Shown here: in pieces, positions 9,202 to 18,094 of the stretch | Layout of the letters: each line of letters starts with the position of its first letter | Position numbering within the stretch: the stretch's first letter is position 1 | Assembly: GCF_009749465.1 (NCBI RefSeq) | Contig: NZ_WBIS01000007.1 | Coordinates: forward strand, 1 to 64,000 | Length of the DNA stretch: 64,000 nucleotides | Direction: 5' to 3' | Source: Agromyces terreus | GTDB taxonomy: Bacteria; Actinomycetota; Actinomycetes; Actinomycetales; Microbacteriaceae | Program-made: the position numbers and the translations under genes | Notes under the pieces: generated by a model | Database searches by the model: none | The model's input: the letters and a program-made list of their open reading frames with translations, nothing else | What the model was told of the DNA's origin: nothing

Positions 9202-10326
9202 ATGACCGACGCAACCGGAGGCGGGCGCCTCGTCGTCGACGGCCTCGAGAAGCAGTACGAGCTCGACGGCGCCGAGGTGCCCGTGGTGAAGGGCGTCACG
9301 TTCACCATCGAGCCCGGCACGTTCACCTCGCTCCTCGGCCCCTCGGGGTGCGGCAAGACCACGACGCTGCGCTGCGTCGCCGGGCTCGAGCACAGCAACG
9401 GCGGCGTCATCTCGCTCGACGGGAACGTGCTCTCCACCGGCACGAAGCACGTCTCGCCCGACCGCCGCGACATCGGCATGGTGTTCCAGAACTACGCCAT
9501 CTGGCCGCACATGACCGTGCTCGCCAACGCGGTGTTCCCCCTGCAGGTCTCGGCCAAGCGGCTGCCGAAGCAGGAGGCCAGGCGACGCGCCATGGAGGCG
9601 CTCGAACTCGTGCAGCTCGACGCCTACGCGCACCGGCCCGCCACCGCGCTCTCGGGCGGGCAGCAGCAGCGGCTCGCCCTCGCCCGGGCGCTCGCCCACC
9701 GCCCCAAGCTCCTCCTGCTCGACGAACCGCTCTCGAACCTCGACGCCAAGCTCCGCGACACCATGCGGCACGAGCTGCGCGCCCTGCAGCAGCGACTCGG
9801 CATCACGGCGCTCTACGTGACCCACGACCAGTCGGAGGCGCTGTCGATGTCGGACCGCGTCGCCGTCATGAACCAGGGCCGCATCGTGCAGGAGGCCGCG
9901 CCCCGCGACCTCTACTACAGCCCGGCCGACCGCTTCGTCGCGGACTTCGTCGGACGCGTGAACATGATCCCCGCCGTCGTGCGCTCGCGCGACGACTCCG
10001 GCGACGCCCTCATCGAGGCGTTCGGCTCGCGCATGGTCACCCCGTGCCCGCCCGCGATCGGCACCGGCGCCGACGTGACCGTCACGTTCCGGCCCGAGAG
10101 CGTGCGCTGGCACGACAGCGCACCCGACCGCCCCAACGTGCTTCCCGCCCGCGTCGCCCGCGTCGAGTTCCTCGGCGAGATCGTCGAGTACGAGGCCGAG
10201 GTGCTGCACGGCGAGACCGTCGTCGGAACCCTCGTCGCCCGCGGCGCGCCCCTGAGATCGCCGAGCTCCGGCAGCCGCATCTTCCTCGAACTCGACCCGA
10301 CCGCCTGCCGCGTCCTCGCGGCCTAG
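9202..10326 (+). CDS. ABC importer ATP-binding protein (PotA/FbpC-like, with TOBE domain)
   Basis: Walker A GPSGCGKTT, Q-loop FQNYAIWPHMTV, signature ALSGGQQQRLALARAL, Walker B KLLLLDEPLSNLD and H-loop VTHDQ are all intact, and a TOBE-type region follows residue about 240. This is the CUT/iron/polyamine/2-aminoethylphosphonate class of import ATPase. A GTG at 9190 would add four residues, but the AAAGGTGAG ribosome-binding site then overlaps that codon, so ATG 9202 (7-nt spacing) is preferred. First gene of an ATPase, binding-protein, permease import operon next to the GABA/putrescine genes. Confidence 0.93.
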   Translation: MTDATGGGRLVVDGLEKQYELDGAEVPVVKGVTFTIEPGTFTSLLGPSGCGKTTTLRCVAGLEHSNGGVISLDGNVLSTGTKHVSPDRRDIGMVFQNYAIWPHMTVLANAVFPLQVSAKRLPKQEARRRAMEALELVQLDAYAHRPATALSGGQQQRLALARALAHRPKLLLLDEPLSNLDAKLRDTMRHELRALQQRLGITALYVTHDQSEALSMSDRVAVMNQGRIVQEAAPRDLYYSPADRFVADFVGRVNMIPAVVRSRDDSGDALIEAFGSRMVTPCPPAIGTGADVTVTFRPESVRWHDSAPDRPNVLPARVARVEFLGEIVEYEAEVLHGETVVGTLVARGAPLRSPSSGSRIFLELDPTACRVLAA

Positions 10327-10434
10327 GCCCCCCGACCGCACCACCGCTCCACCCGCAGCATCCGCTCCACCCCGCAGCATCCGCTTCACCGGCTCCATCC
10401 CCGAAGGACCACGTCAGAGAAAGGAACGCGAATC

Positions 10435-11613
10435 ATGGACACACGCATCACCCGCACCACGCGCACGGCATTCATCGCTCTCGCAGCGGTCGGAATGCTG
10501 GCGCTGAGCTCGTGCAGCTCGGGCGGCGCATCCGCCGGCGCCGAGATCGAACCCACCGGCGGCGCCGTCGACCTGGCCGCCTGCGACGCCGTCGAGCTCG
10601 GCGCGATCACCCGGTGCGAGAACTTCTACGACGACTTCTGGCCCGCGATCGACGAGCAGATGGACGGCCTCTACGAGGAGGCCAAGGAGGCCGACGGCGG
10701 CAAGCTCGTGATCTGGGACTGGTACGAGCTCTCGCCCGACGTGATCGCGCAGTTCAACTCCCGGTACCCCGACCTGAAGATCGAGACCCGCGGGCTCACC
10801 TACAACCTGTCGTCGGCGATCATCTCGGCCAAGGCGACCGGCTCGCGCAACACCGACGTCATCTCGGGCTCGCTCGTCTCGGCCGCCGCCATGACCGACG
10901 AGGGCTACTGGGCCGACGTCGACTGGACGCAGTTCGGCGTGCCGAAGGAGTACTTCACGATCGGCGCGCCCGAGATGCTGCCCGACAGCGTCAACGGCTC
11001 GCTCATGCAGGTCAACACCGACAAGATCGAGGCGCCCGACACGCTCGAGGGCCTCCTCGACCCGATGTACGCGGGCAGGGTCTCGGTGGCCAGCTACAAC
11101 GCGAACGTGTTCGCCGGCTACGGCATGGAGAACGGCGAAGAGGCGATGACGGGCCTGATCGGCGACCTCCTCTCGTCGGGCAACCTCCAGGTGCTCGAAG
11201 ACCAGGACTCGCCCCTCTCCAGCGGCGACGTGCCCCTCGCGCTCGGACAGACGCTCTTCAACCCGAACCCGAGCCTCTCGGTCTCGCCGTACGAGGACTC
11301 GGGCGTGTTCGCGCAGTTCTCGGGCGTCAACGTCGACGCGAAGAACCCCGCGGGCGCCATGCTCTGGGCGCTCTGGAACGCGTACGACCCCGACTGGCTC
11401 GAGCTGCGCATGACCGACGAGAACTACTCCACGACCCAGGTGCCCTACGCCGGTCTGCCGACCTCGCTGTTCGACTCGGCGACGGGCCTCATGAAGACGA
11501 ACGCCGATGCGTTGCTCGCGGGACTCGAGGGCGGTGCGATCACCGAGACCGCCGACACCCGCGACGACTGGATCGCCATGATCAACGCGGCCGACGCCGC
11601 ACTGAACGGATAA
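10435..11613 (+). CDS. ABC importer substrate-binding lipoprotein
   Basis: A 392-residue lipoprotein. The signal peptide (MDTRITRT followed by a hydrophobic stretch) ends in the lipobox LSSC with the lipidated Cys at about residue 27, then a Gly/Ala/Ser linker. The mature part reads as a periplasmic-binding fold (GGKLVIWDWYELSPDVIAQF at the start of lobe 1), of the iron/polyamine/opine type. It captures the ligand outside the membrane for the fused permease encoded 3 bp downstream. GC-rich direct repeats of about 18 bp sit in the 108-bp gap before it (around 10352-10390). The ligand is not certain; polyamine, GABA or a related amine is inferred only from the neighbouring catabolic genes. Confidence 0.88.
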   Translation: MDTRITRTTRTAFIALAAVGMLALSSCSSGGASAGAEIEPTGGAVDLAACDAVELGAITRCENFYDDFWPAIDEQMDGLYEEAKEADGGKLVIWDWYELSPDVIAQFNSRYPDLKIETRGLTYNLSSAIISAKATGSRNTDVISGSLVSAAAMTDEGYWADVDWTQFGVPKEYFTIGAPEMLPDSVNGSLMQVNTDKIEAPDTLEGLLDPMYAGRVSVASYNANVFAGYGMENGEEAMTGLIGDLLSSGNLQVLEDQDSPLSSGDVPLALGQTLFNPNPSLSVSPYEDSGVFAQFSGVNVDAKNPAGAMLWALWNAYDPDWLELRMTDENYSTTQVPYAGLPTSLFDSATGLMKTNADALLAGLEGGAITETADTRDDWIAMINAADAALNG

Positions 11614-11616
11614 CAC

Positions 11617-13506
11617 GTGTCTCAGGCAGGACGGACCCTGAAGGTCGAGCGCACTCGGCCGACATCCATGCGGATCGCGACGATCATCGCCGGTGCGGTG
11701 ATCTTCCTCCTCCTCGCGATCCCGTTGGCGGTGCAGGTCATCACGGCCTTCAGAGGTCCGTTCCTGCCGTTCGGCGTCTCGTCGGCCAAGTGGTCGGTCG
11801 AGAACTTCCAGACGCTGTGGGGGCTGCGCGACGACTTCTGGGCGGTGCTGGGCTCGACGGCCGCATTCGTCGGCGGCTCGACGGTGCTCTCCCTGCTCAT
11901 GGCGTTCGGCCTCGCGTGGGTCACGGTGCGCACCGACGCCCCGATGCGCCGCGTGATCTCGGTGCTCGTCGTGGTGCCGTTCATCATCCCGCCCATCGTC
12001 AAGGCGCAGGCGTACCTGCTCATGCTCTCGCCCGAGTCGGGGGTGCTGAACCAGCTGCTCCGGCTGCTGCCCGGCGACCTCGTGATCGACCCCTACTCGT
12101 TCGTGACGATGACCTTCATCCAGGCGCTCACGAACGTCACGTTCCCGTTCCTCATGATCGTGCCGATCCTCACGAGCATGGACGGCTCCCTCGAGGAGTC
12201 GGCCAGGGTATCCGGTGCCTCGTGGCCGAAGACGCTGCGCCGCGTGACGCTGCCGATGCTCTGGCCCGGCCTGCTCGGCGTCGCGGTGCTGACGTTCATC
12301 CTCGGCCTCGGCAGCCTCGAGATCCCGCTCCTGTTCGGCCAGCAGTCCGGCAAGTCGATCTTCGCGCTGAAGCTCTGGAGCCTCATCAGCGCGGGTGCGG
12401 GGGAGCTGCCGCAGTACGGCCTCGCCGCGGCGTGGGGCTGCGTGTTCCTCGTGATCACGACGATCGCGTTCGTCATCTACCTGCGGGCCACACGCAACGC
12501 CGAACGTCGGGCGTCGATCTCGGGCAAGGGGTTCCGGCCGACCGTCATGAAGCTCGGGGCGTGGAAGATCCCCGTCATGGTGCTCGTCGTCGTGTTCGTG
12601 CTGCTCACCGCGATCCTGCCCCTCTTCGCGCTGCTGTGGTCCTCGATCACGCCCTACCCGATCGCCTTCTCGTTCGACGCGCTCGTCACGCAGACGCAGT
12701 TCGGCTCGTTCGGCGCCGTGCTCGCCGACCCCGAATTCTGGGCCTCGCTCGGCCGGACCCTCGTCATCGCGGGCGGCAGCGCCACGATCGCCTGCGTGGT
12801 CGCGACGGTGCTCGCCTACGGCATCGCCCGCGGCCGGCGCACGGGCTGGTCGAAGGCGATGGACCTGTTCGCGTCGTCGTCGGTCGCCATTCCCGCGGTC
12901 ATCGTCGGCTTCGCGATGTTCCTCACGTTCATGGTCATCAACCCGGTGATCCCGCTCGCCGGAACCCTCGTCGCGCTCGTCATCGCCTACTCGTACCGGG
13001 TCTCGATCGCGTACCGCTCGGGGTACAGCGCGACCCTGCAGATCCGCATGGAGCTCGAGGAGGCCGCGCTCGTGAGCGGCGCGAGCCCCCTGCAGGGCTT
13101 CCGCAAGGTGGTCGTGCCCCTGCTCATGCCGACCGTGTTCGCCGTGTGGATCCAGATGTTCGTGCTCGGCACGAACGAGTTCACGCTGCCCGCGTTCCTC
13201 GCCACGCCCGAGACCCGGCCGCTCTCGGTCTACATGTACGCGATGATCAGCCCCCGGTCGGCGCAGCTCTACCAGCCCGACCAGGGCGCGGCGATGGCGC
13301 TCATCTTCACCCTGCTCGTCTTCGTGATCGGCTACGGCCTCCAGTGGGCGGTGTCGCTGCGCGCCATCGGCCGCGCGAAGCGCCGTCGGCCGCTGCCGGG
13401 CATCGGCGGCACGCCGGTCATCGAACCCGACGAGCCCGTGTCGCCCGACACGCGTTCCGTCGCGGCGCAGGACCTCGCCGACCAGCGCGAGCTCGCCAAA
13501 CGCTGA
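11617..13506 (+). CDS. ABC importer permease, two fused 6-TM halves
   Basis: A 629-residue permease carrying two complete BPD-transporter inner-membrane domains: half one at residues about 15-290 and half two at about 315-600. Both EAA loops are visible, EESARVSGASWPKTLRRVTLPM and EEAALVSGASPLQGFRKVVVPLLMP (shown in part). This fused layout is known from FbpB/ThiP-type importers and from 2-aminoethylphosphonate systems, and differs from the split PotB/PotC of classical polyamine importers. GTG start 3 bp after the lipoprotein stop. A strong hairpin follows at 13528, closing the operon. Confidence 0.9.
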   Translation: MSQAGRTLKVERTRPTSMRIATIIAGAVIFLLLAIPLAVQVITAFRGPFLPFGVSSAKWSVENFQTLWGLRDDFWAVLGSTAAFVGGSTVLSLLMAFGLAWVTVRTDAPMRRVISVLVVVPFIIPPIVKAQAYLLMLSPESGVLNQLLRLLPGDLVIDPYSFVTMTFIQALTNVTFPFLMIVPILTSMDGSLEESARVSGASWPKTLRRVTLPMLWPGLLGVAVLTFILGLGSLEIPLLFGQQSGKSIFALKLWSLISAGAGELPQYGLAAAWGCVFLVITTIAFVIYLRATRNAERRASISGKGFRPTVMKLGAWKIPVMVLVVVFVLLTAILPLFALLWSSITPYPIAFSFDALVTQTQFGSFGAVLADPEFWASLGRTLVIAGGSATIACVVATVLAYGIARGRRTGWSKAMDLFASSSVAIPAVIVGFAMFLTFMVINPVIPLAGTLVALVIAYSYRVSIAYRSGYSATLQIRMELEEAALVSGASPLQGFRKVVVPLLMPTVFAVWIQMFVLGTNEFTLPAFLATPETRPLSVYMYAMISPRSAQLYQPDQGAAMALIFTLLVFVIGYGLQWAVSLRAIGRAKRRRPLPGIGGTPVIEPDEPVSPDTRSVAAQDLADQRELAKR

Positions 13507-13527
13507 GGCGCCGCCGAGCCGGCCGCC

Positions 13528-13562
13528 CGACCGCCCATCCGACCTCGTCGGGTGGGCGGTCG
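13528..13562 (+). terminator. Terminator hairpin closing the ABC importer operon
   Basis: Sixteen-base arms at 13528-13543 and 13547-13562 pair except for one T-G wobble, with a 3-nt loop, and are followed by TCGTTGT. It starts 21 bp after the permease stop. Confidence 0.75.
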
Positions 13563-13566
13563 TCGT

Positions 13567-13606
13567 TGTACGTCGAGTCGAAGAATCGTGTGGGCGCTGT
13601 ACATCG
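13567..13606 (+). promoter_or_regulatory. Candidate operator: two TGTAC[GA]TCG direct repeats upstream of gabT
   Basis: TGTACGTCG (13567-13575) and TGTACATCG (13598-13606) are direct repeats 31 bp apart, about three helical turns, located 100-140 bp before gabT. GABA-catabolic genes in other bacteria are controlled through spaced direct repeats (GabR of Bacillus), but no such regulator is encoded in this window, so the assignment is a guess from spacing alone. Confidence 0.3.
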
Positions 13607-13706
13607 GGGCGCTGCGGCATCCGCTCGGCGCGTCTTAGCATTGCGGCATCGCCAACCGGATCGAACCGGTGCCCGCCACCGTCGTCAGCTTGCAGAGGAG
13701 CCCGTC

Positions 13707-15065
13707 ATGACCATCGTCGACACCCCGGTCGCCGTCACCGGAGGACCGGCGCTCCCGCAGGAGCGACGCCTCGTCACCGCCATCCCCGGCCCGCGCTCGC
13801 AGGAGCTCATGGCGCGCAAGGCCGAGGCCGTGGCATCCGGAGTCGGGACGACCATCCCGATCGCCGTCGTCGCGGGCGGCGGCGGCGTGCTCGTCGACGC
13901 CGACGGCAACTCGCTCATCGACCTCGGCTCCGGCATCGCCGTCACCGGCGTCGGCAACGCCAACCCGCGCGTCGTCGAGGCCGTGACGAAGCAGCTCAAC
14001 GCCTTCACGCACACCTGCTTCACGGTCGCGCCCTACGACTCCTACGTCGACGTCGCCGAGAAGCTCAACGAGCTCACCCCCGGCGACCACGCCAAGCGCT
14101 CGGCCCTGTTCAACTCCGGTGCCGAGGCCGTCGAGAACGCCGTGAAGATCGCCCGCGCCTACACGAAGAAGCAGGCCGTCGTCGCGTTCGACCACGCCTA
14201 CCACGGCCGCACGAACCTCACCATGGGCCTGACCGCGAAGAACATCCCGTACAAGAATGGCTTCGGCCCGTTCGCCCCCGAGGTGTACCGCGTGCCGCTC
14301 AGCTACCCCTTCCGCGACGGCGGGCTCTCGGGCGCGGATGCCGCGGCCAAGGCCATCTCGCAGATCGAGAAGCAGATCGGCGCCGAGAACCTCGCCGCCA
14401 TGATCATCGAGCCCATCCAGGGCGAGGGCGGCTTCATCGTGCCCGCGGCGGGCTTCCTCCCCGCCCTCGTCGAGTGGTGCCGCGCCAACGACGTCGTCTT
14501 CATCGCCGACGAGGTCCAGTCGGGCTTCGGCCGCACGGGCGAATGGTTCGCGAGCGACCACGAGGGCATCGTGCCCGACCTCATCACCACCGCAAAGGGC
14601 ATCGCCGGCGGCCTGCCGCTCTCCGCGGTCACCGGCCGCGCGGAGATCATGGACGCCGCGGGCGCCGGCGGACTCGGCGGAACCTACGCCGGCAACCCGC
14701 TCGCCTGCGTCGCCGCGCTCGCCTCGATCGAGTCGTACGAGCAGGACGGCCTCATCGGCCGCGCCCGCGAGATCGGCAGCGTCCTCATCGGCCGCCTGAA
14801 CGCCCTGCGCACCGCCGACGCCCGCATCGGCGACGTCCGCGGCCGGGGCGCCATGGTCGCCGTCGAGCTCGTCGACCCCGCCACCGGCGCACCCGACGCG
14901 GCCCTCACGAGCAAGGTCGCCGCGTACGCCTGCTCGCAGGGCGTGCTCGTGCTCACCTGCGGCACGTACGGCAACGTCATCCGGTTCCTGCCTCCGCTCA
15001 CCATCTCCGACGACCTGCTCATCGAGGGCCTCCAGGTCGTCGCGGAAGGACTCAAGACGGCATGA
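13707..15065 (+). CDS. gabT: 4-aminobutyrate aminotransferase
   Basis: Class-III PLP aminotransferase, 452 residues: transfers the amino group of GABA to 2-oxoglutarate, giving succinate semialdehyde and glutamate. Visible are ALFNSGAEAVENAVKIAR, AFDHAYHGRTNLTMGL, IEPIQGEGGF, the PLP-contacting Asp in FIADEVQSGFGRTG and the Schiff-base Lys at about residue 297 in LITTAKGIAGGLPLSAVTGR. RBS GAGGAG at 13695-13700, spacing 6. Its TGA overlaps the ATG of glutamate dehydrogenase (ATGA), so glutamate made by GabT is handed to a coupled enzyme. Gene order with gabD and putrescine oxidase supports the GABA assignment over other omega-amino acids. Confidence 0.95.
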   Translation: MTIVDTPVAVTGGPALPQERRLVTAIPGPRSQELMARKAEAVASGVGTTIPIAVVAGGGGVLVDADGNSLIDLGSGIAVTGVGNANPRVVEAVTKQLNAFTHTCFTVAPYDSYVDVAEKLNELTPGDHAKRSALFNSGAEAVENAVKIARAYTKKQAVVAFDHAYHGRTNLTMGLTAKNIPYKNGFGPFAPEVYRVPLSYPFRDGGLSGADAAAKAISQIEKQIGAENLAAMIIEPIQGEGGFIVPAAGFLPALVEWCRANDVVFIADEVQSGFGRTGEWFASDHEGIVPDLITTAKGIAGGLPLSAVTGRAEIMDAAGAGGLGGTYAGNPLACVAALASIESYEQDGLIGRAREIGSVLIGRLNALRTADARIGDVRGRGAMVAVELVDPATGAPDAALTSKVAAYACSQGVLVLTCGTYGNVIRFLPPLTISDDLLIEGLQVVAEGLKTA

Positions 15066-16363
15066 CCGCCCTCACCGACAACGACGTCGTGATCGCCCGC
15101 CCCGAGGCATCCGCCGACCACATCGCCACCCCGCTGACCGACGCGCGCTCCCAGCTCGCCGAGGCGGTCGCCCTGCTCGGCTACAACGACGGCCTGCACC
15201 AGATGCTCGCGACCCCGCGCCGAGAGCTCACGGTCGCCGTGCCGCTGCGCATGGACTCCGGCGAGAGCCGCCTGTACGTCGGCTACCGCGTGCAGCACAA
15301 CTTCTCGCGCGGCCCCGCCAAGGGCGGCCTGCGGTACGCCCCGAACGTCGACATCGACGAGGTGCGCGCCCTCGCCATGTGGATGACGTGGAAGTGCGCC
15401 CTGCTCGACGTGCCGTACGGCGGTGCCAAGGGCGGTGTCGCGATCGACCCGCGACTGCACTCCACGGCCGAGCTCGAGCGCGTGACCCGCCGCTACACGA
15501 GCGAGATCCTGCCGATCATCGGCCCCGAGCGCGACATCCCCGCGCCCGACATCGGCACCGACGAGCAGACCATGGCCTGGATGATGGACACCTACTCCGT
15601 CAGCAGCGGCTACACCGTGCCCGGCATCGTGACCGGCAAGCCCATCGCGCTCGGCGGATCGCAGGGGCGCGCCTCGGCGACGAGCCGCGGGGTCACGCAC
15701 ATCGCGCTCGCCGCGCTCCGCCACGTGGGCATCCAGCCCTCGGGTGCCAGTGCGGCCGTGCAGGGCTTCGGCAAGGTCGGTGCGGATGCCGCGCGGTTCC
15801 TGTCCGAGGCCGGCGTCCGCGTCGCCGGGGTGAGCGACCAGTACGGCGCCGTGTTCAACCCCGCCGGACTCGACATCGAGGCGCTCGACGAGCACGTGCG
15901 CGCCACCGGCTCCGTCGTCGGCTTCGCCGGGTCCGAGCCGCTCGAGGGCGCCGACCTGCTGACGCTCGACGTCGACCTGCTCGTGCCCGCCGCCGTCGAG
16001 GGCGTGCTGCACGAGTCCAACGCGGGCGAGGTGCGTGCGCGCGTGGTCGTCGAGGGCGCCAACGGCCCGACGACGCCCACCGCCGACCGGATCATGCGCG
16101 AGCGCGGCATCCTCGTCGTCCCCGACATCCTCGCGAACGCCGGCGGCGTGATCGTCTCGTACTTCGAATGGGTGCAGGCGAATCAGGCCTACTGGTGGCG
16201 CGCCGACGAGGTGGAGACCAGACTGGAGGAGCGGATGCTCAACGCGTGGCAGCACGTGCTGGGATACGCCGAGACCAGGGGGCTCTCGCTTCGCACCGCC
16301 GCGACGGCGCTCGCCGTCGAACGCGTGGCCGACGCGCACCGACTCCGGGGCCTCTACCCCTGA
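15062..16363 (+). CDS. Glu/Leu/Phe/Val dehydrogenase family, probably catabolic glutamate dehydrogenase
   Basis: 433 residues. Catalytic Lys at about residue 123 in PYGGAKGGV, substrate-site GGLRYAPNVDIDEVRALAMWMTWK (partial), the dinucleotide-binding loop VQGFGKVGADAARFL and EGANGPTTPTAD near the C-terminus are typical of hexameric GDH. Deaminates glutamate to 2-oxoglutarate plus ammonium. The 4-bp overlap with gabT is informative: it would regenerate the amino acceptor used by GabT and release the GABA nitrogen. Other branched-chain substrates cannot be excluded from sequence. An imperfect hairpin (about 16389-16423) follows. Confidence 0.9.
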   Translation: MTALTDNDVVIARPEASADHIATPLTDARSQLAEAVALLGYNDGLHQMLATPRRELTVAVPLRMDSGESRLYVGYRVQHNFSRGPAKGGLRYAPNVDIDEVRALAMWMTWKCALLDVPYGGAKGGVAIDPRLHSTAELERVTRRYTSEILPIIGPERDIPAPDIGTDEQTMAWMMDTYSVSSGYTVPGIVTGKPIALGGSQGRASATSRGVTHIALAALRHVGIQPSGASAAVQGFGKVGADAARFLSEAGVRVAGVSDQYGAVFNPAGLDIEALDEHVRATGSVVGFAGSEPLEGADLLTLDVDLLVPAAVEGVLHESNAGEVRARVVVEGANGPTTPTADRIMRERGILVVPDILANAGGVIVSYFEWVQANQAYWWRADEVETRLEERMLNAWQHVLGYAETRGLSLRTAATALAVERVADAHRLRGLYP

Positions 16364-16478
16364 TCCACCGACGACCATCCCGACTCGCCCGTTTTCGCAC
16401 AGAACCGGGCGACTCGGCAGCACGGCACCCACGAACCGCCGGCACTTCACCACCACATCGAACGGGAGTCACACGCAC

Positions 16479-17951
16479 ATGACGAATGCATCGCTCGAAT
16501 CGACCGTCCTCTCCGCCGTCGAGCACCGTCTCTTCATCGGCGGCGAGTGGGTCGACGCCGAGGGCGGCAAGACCCTCGCCGTCGAGGACCCCGCGACCGG
16601 CACGACGATCAAGGAGATCGCGGATGCCTCGCCGGCCGACGGCATCCGCGCCCTCGACGCGGCCGTCGCCGCGCAGGAGGAATGGGCCGCGACCGCGCCC
16701 CGCGTGCGCGGCGAACTGCTGCGCAAGGCGTTCGACCTGCTCCAGGAGCGCAAGGAGGAGTTCGCGCTCCTCATGACGCTCGAGATGGGCAAGCCGCTCG
16801 CCGAGGCGCGCGGCGAGGTCGTCTACGGCGGCGAGTTCCTGCGCTGGTTCAGCGAGGAGGCCGTGCGCATCTCCGGCCGCTACGGGCTGAACCCCGAGGG
16901 CACGGGGCGCATGATCGTCTCGCAGCGCCCCGTGGGCCCGTCGTTCTTCATCACGCCGTGGAACTTCCCGCTCGCGATGGCGACCCGCAAGATCGCCCCC
17001 GCGCTCGCCGCGGGCTGCACCGTCGTCATCAAGCCGCCGGCGCTCACGCCGCTCACGACCATCGCGTTCGTGCAGCTGCTCGAGGAGGCCGGGCTGCCGA
17101 AGGGCGTCGTCAACGTCATCCCGACGTCGACCTCGTCGAAGGTCTCGGGCCCGATCATCGAGGACCCGCGCCTACGCAAGCTCAGCTTCACCGGTTCGAC
17201 CGAGGTCGGCCGGGCCCTCATGAAGCAGGCCGCGACCGGCATCCTCCGCACCTCGATGGAGCTCGGCGGCAACGCGCCGTTCGTCATCTTCGACGACGCC
17301 GACCTCGACAAGGCCGTCGAGGGCGCGATGGTCGCGAAGTTCCGCAACATCGGCCAGGCCTGCACCGCGGCGAACCGCTTCATCGTGCACGAGTCGGTCG
17401 CCGACGAATTCGCGAAGCGCGTCGCCGAGAAGGTCGAGGCCATGAAGGTCGGCCGCGGCACCGAGGACGGCGTGAACATCGGCCCGCTCATCGACGGCAA
17501 GGCGGTCGAGTCGACCGACGCCCTCGTGCAGGACGCCGTCTCGCGCGGCGCGACCGTGCTCACCGGCGGCACCCGCATCGTCGACGGCGACGGCACGTTC
17601 TACGCGCCCACCGTGCTCGCGGGCGTCGCGGCGGGCACGCGCCTGCTGAAGGAGGAGATCTTCGGCCCGGTGCTCGGCATCACCACGTTCGCCACCGAGG
17701 ACGAGGCCGTGAGCCTCGCGAACGACACCGAGTACGGCCTCATCTCGTACGTCTTCACGAAGGACCTGGCGCGCGGGCACCGCATGATCGACCACCTCGC
17801 CACCGGCATGATGGGGCTCAACACCGGCCTCGTCTCGAACGCCGCCGCACCGTTCGGCGGCGTGAAGCAGTCGGGCATCGGCCGCGAGGGCGGGCTCGAG
17901 GGCATCCACGAGTACCTCGACACGAAGTACACGCTCGTCCCGGTCGACTGA
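16479..17951 (+). CDS. gabD: Succinate-semialdehyde dehydrogenase (GabD-like aldehyde dehydrogenase)
   Basis: A 490-residue ALDH that oxidises succinate semialdehyde to succinate. Catalytic Glu at about residue 261 (MELGGNAPFVIF) and Cys at about residue 295 (FRNIGQACTAANRFIVHE); ITPWNFPLAMATRKIAPALA and GREGGLEGIHEYLDTKY complete the SSADH pattern. ATG follows GGGAG with a longish gap. In this block it takes the GabT product into the TCA cycle. It could in addition oxidise 4-aminobutanal from putrescine oxidase, since no separate aminobutanal dehydrogenase is seen; that part is inference. Confidence 0.92.
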   Translation: MTNASLESTVLSAVEHRLFIGGEWVDAEGGKTLAVEDPATGTTIKEIADASPADGIRALDAAVAAQEEWAATAPRVRGELLRKAFDLLQERKEEFALLMTLEMGKPLAEARGEVVYGGEFLRWFSEEAVRISGRYGLNPEGTGRMIVSQRPVGPSFFITPWNFPLAMATRKIAPALAAGCTVVIKPPALTPLTTIAFVQLLEEAGLPKGVVNVIPTSTSSKVSGPIIEDPRLRKLSFTGSTEVGRALMKQAATGILRTSMELGGNAPFVIFDDADLDKAVEGAMVAKFRNIGQACTAANRFIVHESVADEFAKRVAEKVEAMKVGRGTEDGVNIGPLIDGKAVESTDALVQDAVSRGATVLTGGTRIVDGDGTFYAPTVLAGVAAGTRLLKEEIFGPVLGITTFATEDEAVSLANDTEYGLISYVFTKDLARGHRMIDHLATGMMGLNTGLVSNAAAPFGGVKQSGIGREGGLEGIHEYLDTKYTLVPVD

Positions 17952-17957
17952 CCTCCC

Positions 17958-18034
17958 GCCGGTCGAGGAGCGCAGCGTCTCGAGACCTGAGGGGGGGGGT
18001 CTCGAGACGGGCCTGGCGGCCCTCCTCGACCACC
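17958..18034. repeat. CTCGAGAC hairpin repeat between gabD and putrescine oxidase
   Basis: Inverted pair of half-units: GGTCGAGGAG...GTCTCGAGACC (17961-17986) and GGTCTCGAGAC...CTCCTCGACC (17998-18031), separated by a run of nine G. The outer arms (GGTCGAGGAG/CTCCTCGACC) and inner arms (GTCTCGAGAC, itself palindromic) can fold into a two-step hairpin. Same family as the elements at 30003, 34511, 35711 and 60230 and as the repeats inside murB. Confidence 0.8.
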
Positions 18035-18094
18035 GACCTCGACCAGCGACCTCGACCGGCGAACACCGCACGAACCAGCGAAGGAACACACACC

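Noticed and set aside
10352-10390. GC-rich direct repeats before the binding lipoprotein as an operator
   Set aside because: The copies are adjacent, built from the abundant GCATCCG word, and are more simply explained as local sequence slippage.
9348-15065. A 1905-codon open frame across the ABC importer and gabT
   Set aside because: Only its last 452 codons are a real protein (GabT). The rest is Arg/Ala/Pro-rich out-of-frame reading through three well-supported genes, common at this GC content.
16364-16478. Possible small gene between glutamate dehydrogenase and gabD
   Set aside because: Only an imperfect hairpin and a ribosome site are visible; no open frame with a plausible start and composition.
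17991-17999. Run of nine G as a possible frameshift site
   Set aside because: It lies in the spacer of a hairpin repeat between complete genes, so no reading frame is affected; it may only be a sequencing-error hotspot.
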